From Fimbriimonadaceae bacterium (GTDB taxonomy: Bacteria; Armatimonadota; Fimbriimonadia; Fimbriimonadales; Fimbriimonadaceae), in NCBI GenBank assembly GCA_019694835.1, contig JAIBBE010000111.1, forward strand, positions 1 to 5,410: DNA of 5,410 nucleotides. The letters are read 5' to 3'. Numbering within the stretch: the first letter of the stretch is position 1; every line of letters begins with the position of its first letter. The position numbers were made by a program, and so were the translations under genes. Shown piece by piece: positions 1 through 5,410 of the stretch. The notes below the pieces were generated by a model that ran no database searches, was not told the origin of the DNA, and worked only from the letters and a program-made list of their open reading frames with translations.

Positions 1-1
1 T

Positions 2-3000
2 GACGAGGCAGACGTCGTCGCGGTGCTTGAGCAGGTCCAGGGACAGCTTCAGGGCCAAGCTGAGGGGGTCGTATCCCCCGAACTGCTCGGCGGGCTGTGC
101 ATGATCGATCCTGATCGGGCCAATGCCTGCCTGTACCACCTCGAAAGGGTCGGTGCGATCTCGATAAGTGGCAGACAGTCCGATCGCTTTCTCGTAGAGG
201 TGGCGGACAAGTTCGACGTTTCGAGCCTGACGGAGGTCGAGCGACTAATCGTCGAGCATGTTGACGAACGGGGCGGGGCGGCCGAGCTCTCTGCCTCGGT
301 GGTCACCCGCGACGTGCTCGACGGGTACGCACTGGGTGCTGAAGAGGTCGATCGGACCATCCGCACACTGATGCGAGACGGAGTCCTCCGGAGAGTCTCC
401 TCGGTGCAGGTAACTCCCCTGATCCAATCGGTGGCAGAGCGGAAGGCCATCCTCGCGGCGTCCCTGGGCCAGGAGGAGCGCCTGGCAGAGGCAATCGACC
501 GGCGCTGTGAGACGGCCGGGGGTGGTCGGCTTTCGCTGGTGGCTCGTGATCTCTCCGAACTGTGCCAAGATGCCCGGTGCCGTCTCGAGGACGCCGAGGT
601 CTTTATACAAGGCTGGTCGAGCATGGGGTTGCTGTACGCTCGCAGACGCCCATTTGGCGTTGACATTCTGCGGCGTGAACGTCTGCTCGCCAAAGTGTCG
701 GCATTCTCGCGACAGGCACACGAAATGCATGCTCGCCTTGAGGAGCAATGGGTAAGCAGCGGGATAGCCGACTTTCCTGCCGCGTCGCTCAGCCGTGAGA
801 ACCTCGCCGGCCTGTCCCGCATGTGCCGCGTCGGGCTCCTACAGATCCACGATCATCGCGCCGACGCCATTACCTACCGGGTTGCGATCCGCGCCTCCAT
901 CGGCCCCGACGAACTCTTGTCGGCCCTTGATTTCAGCACCCGCCGCCGATCAATCGGGTATCGGCAAGACAGGCTGGCGCAACTGCTCTCGGCCAATCGA
1001 TCTGGCCAGTCCGTCTGGGACTTTATCGAGGAGTACTTCAACGAGTCTGAGCCGACGCCCTTCGATACCGCCCGGCTTCCCGAGTTCACCGTCGGCCTCA
1101 ATCCTCAGCAGGCCGCCGCGGTGGAGGCGTCCGCCCAGAATCCGCTCCTGATCAACGCAGCGGCTGGCACCGGCAAAACACACGTGCTCGCTAGGCGGAT
1201 CCTGAGGCTGCAGGCAGTTGACAGAATCGAACCAAGCCGCATTATGGTGCTGAGCTTCAGCCGGGTCGGTGCCAAAGCCATCGGGGACCGCACTAGACAA
1301 CTGGCCACCTCGCTGGGACTCCGGCAGGTGAGGGCGGCCACCTTCCACTCATTGTGCTACAACCTGATCACGCTGCTTGGCCAGCCGACGAAGGTCGTGC
1401 CTTCGACTCGGCTGCCCAAGAACCTGTGGGGCGGCAACAAGTACCTCGATAGTCAGTACTACAACTCGCTGCTCGTGTCGCAGTACGAGGAGATCCTCGA
1501 AAGTGCACCAGCCGCGGCTGCGGATCGCGCCACGCCGGCACAGAAGATCGCCGACTACGCGTCCATGCTCGACGCGGTTCGCAGCGGACACCCGGAGCTG
1601 GACGAGGTCGCCTTGCGCGGAAGTGATTTGCGACGCGATGGTCTGCCCACGCGATTGTCGCTGCGTGATGGAGATGGCGAGCTACCCACGGCGGCCGTGG
1701 CTGATGTGCTCGAGCGATACGACGGCGCTCTTCACAAGAAGGGTCTAATCGACTTCCCGGGCATGGTCGTACGTTGCCTCGAGTTGCTTCGGGCGCGTCC
1801 GTTCGTGCGGGCACGCTTCCGTGCCACCCTGGAGCACTTGCTCGTTGACGAGTTTCAGGATACTTCGCGGGCCCAGGAAGAGCTGATGCGGCTCCTTGTT
1901 GGAGCCAACAACGGGCTTACGGTCGTAGGTGACAGTGATCAGACGATCTTCTCGTTCAGCGGATCGGATGTTCGCAACATCCTCGAGTTTGCTAACCGGA
2001 ACGACCTCGTGTGGCCGGGCAGGAAGACGGCGATTGTGCCCCTCGAAGAGAATTATCGCTCGGCTCCTAGGATTCTCGCGGTTGCTTCTCGCGTGATCAA
2101 CTTCAACACCAAGCGGCTGCCCAAGACGCTACGTCCTGCGGCTGTACCACTCGATTCGGAGCGAGAGGCATTCCGCCAGGCCAATCGCCATCTTGCCATC
2201 TACGAGGTACGTGACTCTTCGGACGGGGTTCGCGCTGCGGCTTCGGCGGTAGCTGGTTGGGTAGCCGACGGCGTACTCCCAGGTCAGATCGCGGTGCTTT
2301 CCCGAATTAGTCCAAGGGGCAACCCGGCACGCGCGCTACTCGAAGCGGTCGCATCCCAACTGGCGGAGCTTGGTGTACCAATAGGATCGGATGAGCGAGA
2401 AGCACTTCTTCGCCAGTCCGAAGTGATTCAGCGGCTGGCTCAGGGTGCCTCCGACGTGTCGCTGCAGAGCATGCTTGACGCAATACCAGGGCGCAACTGG
2501 CGCTACGACCCGCTAACGGAGGTCGAGTGGCGTGGGGCATTGGAAGATGCTGTCAGTCGTGGCATCCAGACGCTGGGCGAATGGGCGGTCGAGGCTGCGG
2601 CCTTGCAACAGAACCCTCGCGAGGTCTCCACTGCGCCATCGAGCGGTGTGGTGCTCAAGACCATCCACGCGGCCAAAGGGGAGGAGTACCGCAGGGTCGT
2701 CATCATGCATCTAGGCGGGACATTCTTCCCGCCAGCCAAGACTAAGGACATCGAAGAAGAGCGAAGGCTGTTGTACGTCGCGATCACCCGTGGCCAAGAA
2801 CTTGTCGCCCTCGTGGGGGAGCGGGGAAACAAGCTATTCGAGGAACTACGTCAGGTCGGGGGCAGCGACGTTCAAGGCGTCGCGTTCGCGTCACCGGCAC
2901 CGGCACCGGCGGATGCTGGGCATGTTACGGAGCAGCCGGCTCAGCTCGAGCTTCCGCTGCCTCCCACTCCGGCTGACGCGGCGGAGCAGCGTCAAGGGGG

Positions 3001-3133
3001 CACGCCCGAGTCGAAGTCCATTCAAGCTCCGACCGAACGCTTGGTGATCGAGCAGACCCTTGAACAATCTGGTCTCTCCAGCCTGCTGAACAATCTCAAG
3101 CAGTCGCGCAAGCGTAAATCGGAGGGGACGTGA
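2..3133 (+). CDS. UvrD/Rep-type SF1 DNA helicase with long N-terminal winged-helix region (probably 5' partial)
   Basis: Predicted ATP-driven 3'-5' DNA translocase/helicase. Residues are counted from the first in-frame GTG at base 23. All core motifs are present: Q motif LNPQQ (359-363), Walker A AAAGTGKT (379-386), Ia (408-417), Ib TFHSL (440-444), Walker B VDEFQD (608-613), motif III GDSDQTIFSF (636-645), IV ENYRS (676-680), V KTIHAAKGEEY (879-889) and VI LLYVAITRG (916-924). Residues 1-350 hold several predicted winged-helix segments (about 15-60, 70-130, 150-213, 260-290), then a stretch at 312-342 that resembles the RecQ C-terminal YFGE motif without its cysteines. The tail (955-1036) is Pro/Ala-rich and ends in basic residues. 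No nuclease domain is seen. The frame is open to base 2, and GTG 23 lacks a well-spaced ribosome binding site, so the true start probably lies upstream. The gene may be the 3' part of a RecQ-UvrD fusion (inference). The helicase call is very secure; the role is unknown. Confidence 0.95.
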   Translation, partial: DEADVVAVLEQVQGQLQGQAEGVVSPELLGGLCMIDPDRANACLYHLERVGAISISGRQSDRFLVEVADKFDVSSLTEVERLIVEHVDERGGAAELSASVVTRDVLDGYALGAEEVDRTIRTLMRDGVLRRVSSVQVTPLIQSVAERKAILAASLGQEERLAEAIDRRCETAGGGRLSLVARDLSELCQDARCRLEDAEVFIQGWSSMGLLYARRRPFGVDILRRERLLAKVSAFSRQAHEMHARLEEQWVSSGIADFPAASLSRENLAGLSRMCRVGLLQIHDHRADAITYRVAIRASIGPDELLSALDFSTRRRSIGYRQDRLAQLLSANRSGQSVWDFIEEYFNESEPTPFDTARLPEFTVGLNPQQAAAVEASAQNPLLINAAAGTGKTHVLARRILRLQAVDRIEPSRIMVLSFSRVGAKAIGDRTRQLATSLGLRQVRAATFHSLCYNLITLLGQPTKVVPSTRLPKNLWGGNKYLDSQYYNSLLVSQYEEILESAPAAAADRATPAQKIADYASMLDAVRSGHPELDEVALRGSDLRRDGLPTRLSLRDGDGELPTAAVADVLERYDGALHKKGLIDFPGMVVRCLELLRARPFVRARFRATLEHLLVDEFQDTSRAQEELMRLLVGANNGLTVVGDSDQTIFSFSGSDVRNILEFANRNDLVWPGRKTAIVPLEENYRSAPRILAVASRVINFNTKRLPKTLRPAAVPLDSEREAFRQANRHLAIYEVRDSSDGVRAAASAVAGWVADGVLPGQIAVLSRISPRGNPARALLEAVASQLAELGVPIGSDEREALLRQSEVIQRLAQGASDVSLQSMLDAIPGRNWRYDPLTEVEWRGALEDAVSRGIQTLGEWAVEAAALQQNPREVSTAPSSGVVLKTIHAAKGEEYRRVVIMHLGGTFFPPAKTKDIEEERRLLYVAITRGQELVALVGERGNKLFEELRQVGGSDVQGVAFASPAPAPADAGHVTEQPAQLELPLPPTPADAAEQRQGGTPESKSIQAPTERLVIEQTLEQSGLSSLLNNLKQSRKRKSEGT
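3121..3127 (+). promoter_or_regulatory. Ribosome binding site of the second helicase, inside the end of the first gene
   Basis: GGAGGGG lies 5 bases before ATG 3133 and only 2 bases before GTG 3130. The spacing favours ATG 3133 as the start. The first gene's TGA (3131-3133) overlaps both candidates (GTGATG), which fits translational coupling of the two helicases. Confidence 0.7.
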
Positions 3134-4818
3134 TGGGCCAGGATGCGGTCGATGTCCAGTTGCGTCTTCTGCTGTCACGACACGCTCCAATGCGAGCGAA
3201 GGAGATAGCCAAGTCGCTTTTACAGCAGGGCCTACAAGCCGACACCACCGAAGTGAATCGCAGGCTGTACCAAATGCAAAGGTGCGGCCAGGCCATTCAG
3301 CACCCAGATTACACATGGACGCTTGCGGGGAACTCTCAGCCCCAACCGGGCCGGCAGGCGGTGCCGGCCACAGGATCATCCTCCCCGCACAGTGGAGCTC
3401 AAGATATGCCCGTAAACCTCACTGAACAGCAACGGCGTTGTGTGAACTTCGAACCCAGCGGCAACCTGCTCATTCGCGGCGAGCCTGGTAGCGGCAAGAC
3501 AACGGTGCTGGCCGCACGAGCGGGGCTTCTGATGGACCTGCTCTCGGGTGGCTCCATGCTCTTCCTGACGTACAACGCTGCGTTGTCTGCCTATGTCAAA
3601 GCTATGCTCGAGCGCAATGACTCGGCCAAGGACGTGCGCGTCAATACCTTCCATGGGTGGTGCGCAGACGTGCACGAGAGCATGACAGGCAAGCGGCCCC
3701 GCATTTACTGGGACAAAGACCGAAAGGCAGCGATTGCACATCTCATCGCCAAGCAACGAGCGTCCAAGAGCCACCGGCTGCTGGATGCTGACGAAGAGTT
3801 CTGGGCCGGCGAGATCGAGTGGCTTTACGGGCAGGCGGTGTCGACGCGTCAAGAGTATCAAGACGCGACTCGCAGCGGCCGCGGGACATCAATCCAAGTG
3901 CGACCCGGTGAGGACCGCGATGTGGTGTGGAACGTCTTCGAGTCGTACCAAGCAAAGCTCGAGTCGGAGGGGGCGTTTGACGGTGCGAACGGTCCGGGCA
4001 TGATACTAGATGCGGTAGACGCTGGTTCACAGGAAGTCTTCGAGAAGCTCAAGTGCGATCACGTGTTTGTTGACGAAGTGCAGGACTTCGACAAAGCTTG
4101 GCTGGCCGTGCTTGCCCCATTCGCTCGGCAGTCGTTGACGATGGCTGGCGATCTGGCTCAGCGAATCTACCGTCGCAACTTCACCTGGAAGGGCGTCGGT
4201 ATCGAGCTGCCGCCCGCTCGCTCGATTGGGCTCCGAGGGTCGCACCGCACTACGCGGGAAATCATGCAGGTGGCGATGCACGTGATCGCGGGTGTCGACG
4301 TGAGCAAGGACGCAGAGTTCAACGTGCCCACCCTGCCGGACAAAAGCGGGCCCAAAGTTGGACGTCTTGTGAGGTCCTCGTGGCAGGATGCAGAGAAGGA
4401 CGCCGCGGCCTACGCGCTGCGATTGTCGCAACAGAATCCAGGTCACACCGTCGTTGTCGCGGTTCCGTTTAGGAAGAAGGTCGAAGCTATGGCCCGCCTC
4501 ATCGGGTCAGGCAAGTGCGTGACGGCTTCGGGAAACGAGCTCGCCGGGCTGAAAGCAGGAATCGCGGTGACGACATTGCACCAGCTCAAGGGATTGGAGT
4601 TCGACCACGTCATCGTCGCTGATATGGAAGATGCGACCGTACCAGAGTGGTTCTGCCGACAGCCTGGAGATGAAACTGCCGAGGAGCGGATTCATCGTCT
4701 TCGTTGCCTCGTGTACGTTGCACTGACCCGTGCGAAACGGACGGCCACGGTTGCTGGAGCGGCCCCTTTGTGCCGGTTCTTTAGTCAGGTGCCGGCCTCG
4801 GATTTCAATACTCTCTAG
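3133..4818 (+). CDS. Compact UvrD-like SF1 DNA helicase with N-terminal Z-alpha-like winged-helix domain
   Basis: Predicted ATP-dependent DNA helicase of 561 residues from ATG 3133 (562 from GTG 3130). Residues 6-64 form a predicted winged helix with N42, Y46 and W62 in Z-alpha-like positions. A Pro/Gly/Ser-rich linker (65-92) follows. The helicase core has the Q motif LTEQQ (96-100), Walker A GEPGSGKT (116-123), Ia LTYNAALSAYVK (145-156), Ib NTFHGW (171-176), Walker B VDEVQD (313-318), motif III GDLAQRIY (339-346), IV GSHRTT (369-374), V TTLHQLKGLEFDHVIV (480-495) and VI LVYVALTRAKR (526-536). Motif V resembles the UvrD_C_2 type. The protein is shorter than UvrD (about 720 residues), so the 1B/2B insertions must be small. 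No nuclease domain is visible. It is translationally coupled to the upstream helicase. One rare TTA codon lies at 3220-3222. It could serve repair or defence; GajB of Gabija is a UvrD-like relative in fold only, and no GajA partner is visible. Confidence 0.97.
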   Translation: MGQDAVDVQLRLLLSRHAPMRAKEIAKSLLQQGLQADTTEVNRRLYQMQRCGQAIQHPDYTWTLAGNSQPQPGRQAVPATGSSSPHSGAQDMPVNLTEQQRRCVNFEPSGNLLIRGEPGSGKTTVLAARAGLLMDLLSGGSMLFLTYNAALSAYVKAMLERNDSAKDVRVNTFHGWCADVHESMTGKRPRIYWDKDRKAAIAHLIAKQRASKSHRLLDADEEFWAGEIEWLYGQAVSTRQEYQDATRSGRGTSIQVRPGEDRDVVWNVFESYQAKLESEGAFDGANGPGMILDAVDAGSQEVFEKLKCDHVFVDEVQDFDKAWLAVLAPFARQSLTMAGDLAQRIYRRNFTWKGVGIELPPARSIGLRGSHRTTREIMQVAMHVIAGVDVSKDAEFNVPTLPDKSGPKVGRLVRSSWQDAEKDAAAYALRLSQQNPGHTVVVAVPFRKKVEAMARLIGSGKCVTASGNELAGLKAGIAVTTLHQLKGLEFDHVIVADMEDATVPEWFCRQPGDETAEERIHRLRCLVYVALTRAKRTATVAGAAPLCRFFSQVPASDFNTL

Positions 4819-4980
4819 ATGGCGGAATCGAGACCAGGAGAGGAGAAGCTTCAGATCGAGTATGTCCCCGTTTCGCCCGAAACGCTGGGACTCGACCCGC
4901 TCGTGCTGCCCGATCCGATGCTGGACGACGAGAACGATGCGTCTTCGCGCGACAGTGTCGAGTCCTCGTGCACATACAGG

Positions 4981-5009
4981 CGGTGTCTCCGAACGCCAAA
5001 GGAGCACCG
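4981..5009 (+). promoter_or_regulatory. Hairpin sequestering a Shine-Dalgarno sequence
   Basis: CGGTG-T-CTCC (4981-4990) pairs with GGAGCACCG (5001-5009) to give nine Watson-Crick pairs with one bulged T (4986) and a 10-base loop. The GGAG of the strong AAAGGAG site (4998-5004) lies wholly within the 3' arm, and ATG 5010 follows directly. In RNA this would hide the ribosome binding site until the stem opened. The pairing is read directly from the sequence; the regulatory role is inferred. Confidence 0.35.
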
Positions 5010-5036
5010 ATGCCAGACCCCGCGGCACCGTCATGA
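5010..5036 (+). CDS. Possible 8-codon leader ORF with strong Shine-Dalgarno
   Basis: The ORF encodes MPDPAAPS and starts 5 bases after AAAGGAG (4998-5004). Its stop TGA (5034-5036) overlaps the next ATG (5033) as ATGA. It could be a leader peptide or the surviving start of a gene whose frame was later broken. There is no support beyond the initiation signals. Confidence 0.2.
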   Translation: MPDPAAPS

Positions 5037-5101
5037 GGCAGCGGTATGGCTCCGTGCTGATTGCCGACGGAAACGCGAAGCCCCGACTGAACGCACCTTG
5101 A
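5033..5101 (+). CDS. Possible 22-codon ORF coupled to the leader ORF
   Basis: The ORF begins MRQRYGSVLIADG and ends at TGA 5099-5101. It has no ribosome binding site of its own and would be reached by ATGA coupling from the 8-codon ORF. It is short and basic with no recognised motif. It may be a remnant of a larger gene or a chance ORF. Confidence 0.15.
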   Translation: MRQRYGSVLIADGNAKPRLNAP

Positions 5102-5110
5102 AGGGCTTTT
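5078..5110 (+). terminator. Weak terminator-like inverted repeat
   Basis: AAGCCC (5078-5083) pairs with GGGCTT (5103-5108), separated by 19 bases. The run TTTT (5107-5110) begins within the 3' arm. The stem is short and the loop long, so activity as an intrinsic terminator is doubtful. Its position after the helicase operon is where a terminator would be expected. Confidence 0.2.
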
Positions 5111-5146
5111 CGGGATTCCGCCCTCCAACGGGTTAGTTGCTCTTTG

Positions 5147-5166
5147 GCGGGTTGCTGTTGACCCGC
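5147..5166 (+). promoter_or_regulatory. Short hairpin just upstream of a ribosome binding site
   Basis: GCGGGT (5147-5152) and ACCCGC (5161-5166) form a perfect 6-bp stem with an 8-base loop. It ends one base before AAGGAG (5168-5173), the ribosome binding site of the ORF at 5180. It could be an operator or an RNA structure affecting translation. A 6-bp stem can arise by chance in GC-rich DNA. Confidence 0.25.
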
Positions 5167-5167
5167 G

Positions 5168-5173
5168 AAGGAG
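5168..5173 (+). promoter_or_regulatory. Ribosome binding site for the ORF at 5180
   Basis: AAGGAG lies 6 bases before GTG 5180. This is near-optimal spacing and is the main reason for choosing that start. Confidence 0.45.
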
Positions 5174-5179
5174 CCGTTC

Positions 5180-5410
5180 GTGTCCCAGCAGGACCCTCTG
5201 AACTCCGCCGCCCAGCGGCGGGAGGTCGTCATCGCCACGCTCGCCGCCGCCGTGCACCGCTGGCACCGGGAGCGGATAAGGGTCGGCGTCCGCGCCAGTC
5301 GGGCCGCCAGCATCGCGCCGGCGGAGCATCGAAAACCCGAGAGTTCTCGACTTGACCCTGCGGAAGATGATCGCCCTGATCGTCCGCTCCCGCTCGATTC
5401 CGACACGGCC
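5180..5410 (+). CDS. Unrecognised ORF running off the right edge (3' partial, possibly frameshifted)
   Basis: GTG 5180 has AAGGAG six bases upstream, and the frame stays open for 77 codons to the window end. The product starts MSQQDPLNSAAQRREVVIA and continues as an Arg/Ala-rich, probably helical segment. Of the first 49 codons only three end in A or T, far stronger G/C bias than in the helicases. Of the next 28 codons, 15 end in A or T. From about 5322 a different frame (first base divisible by 3) regains the bias, with only 5 of 29 codons ending in A or T, and encodes a plausible segment containing LDLTLRKMIALIV. A frameshift near 5325, or a second gene starting at TTG 5352 or ATG 5367, would explain this. 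No family is recognised. Confidence 0.4.
   Translation, partial: MSQQDPLNSAAQRREVVIATLAAAVHRWHRERIRVGVRASRAASIAPAEHRKPESSRLDPAEDDRPDRPLPLDSDTA

Larger units (their letters stand above)
4819..5136 (+). pseudogene. Possible third operon gene, truncated or frameshifted; function unrecognised
   Basis: ATG 4819 directly follows the TAG of the second helicase (4816-4818), which fits an operon continuation. No clear ribosome binding site is seen, so it would depend on coupling. The first 45 or so codons give an acidic, ordinary-looking segment (beginning MAESRPGEEKLQIEYVPV) with mostly G/C third positions. From about base 4960 this frame becomes rich in Cys, Arg, His and Thr and loses the codon bias, and it runs to TAG 5134-5136. 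The best reading is the 5' stub of a real gene whose remainder was lost or shifted out of frame. It may instead be a genuine 105-residue protein. No domain is recognised. Confidence 0.35.
4967..5179. other. Non-coding or degraded stretch between the helicase operon and the right-hand ORF
   Basis: No convincing protein-coding frame is visible on either strand here. The stretch contains a bulged hairpin over a Shine-Dalgarno sequence (4981-5009), two very short coupled ORFs (5010-5036 and 5033-5101), a weak terminator-like inverted repeat (5078-5108) and a short hairpin before the next ribosome binding site (5147-5166). It probably contains a recombination scar. No transposase, integrase or tRNA gene is seen. 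Confidence 0.4.

Noticed and set aside
23..25. GTG at base 23 as the true start of the first helicase
   Set aside because: The only purine-rich stretch upstream (GAGG at 5-8) is 14 bases away, and the frame remains open and protein-like to the window edge, so an upstream start is more likely.
49..822. Minus-strand ORF of 257 codons
   Set aside because: It is antisense to the winged-helix region of the first helicase, extremely Ser/Arg-rich and without a recognisable motif. The plus frame has continuous, sensible protein sequence.
2892..2909. CACCGG triplicate as a tandem-repeat locus or binding site
   Set aside because: It is only three copies inside a coding Pro/Ala linker and is adequately explained by codon repetition.
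2..4818. Gabija (GajAB) or AddAB/RecBCD assignment
   Set aside because: No OLD/TOPRIM ATPase-nuclease, PD-(D/E)XK nuclease or second-subunit architecture is visible, and UvrD similarity alone is not enough.
4819..4960. ParB-like or DNA methyltransferase N-terminus, suggested by IEYVPV
   Set aside because: The short string resembles the start of ParB-type domains, but the following residues lack the expected Pro-Asn-Pro-Arg pattern, so no function is assigned.
4507..5406. Minus-strand ORF of 299 codons
   Set aside because: It overlaps the end of the second helicase, including motif VI. The product is Ser/Arg/Cys-rich without domains, as expected of an antisense shadow in GC-rich DNA.

Overview
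The window is moderately GC-rich and reads as actinobacterial accessory DNA. This is inferred from G/C-leaning third codon positions, GTG starts, strong GGAGG-type ribosome binding sites and Arg/Ala/Asp-rich proteins. No rRNA, tRNA, CRISPR array or transposase is visible, so the host cannot be fixed further.

Bases 2-4818 hold two plus-strand genes in one tight operon, and both encode superfamily 1 (UvrD/Rep-type) DNA helicases. The first is at least 1043 residues long and is probably cut at its 5' end by the window edge. It has about 350 residues of predicted winged-helix segments, then a complete helicase core, then a Pro/Ala-rich tail with a basic end. The second overlaps the first at a GTGATG junction. 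It is a compact helicase of about 561 residues, preceded by one winged-helix domain whose core resembles Z-alpha nucleic-acid-binding domains. No nuclease domain is visible in either protein, so any nuclease partner must lie outside the window, or may once have been the broken gene downstream.

Bases 4819-5179 look degraded or recombined. An ORF starts on the base after the second helicase stop and looks protein-like for about 45 codons. It then loses coding character. Inside this stretch is an RNA hairpin that covers a strong Shine-Dalgarno sequence in front of two tiny coupled ORFs.

From 5180 to the right edge the composition changes. A reading frame with a good ribosome binding site has nearly all G/C third positions for 49 codons, after which the coding signal appears to move to another frame. 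The right edge of the accessory block probably lies between about 4960 and 5180.

The two helicases most likely act together on DNA in repair, replication restart or anti-phage/anti-plasmid defence. The operon layout and shared architecture support cooperation. The defence role is inference only.
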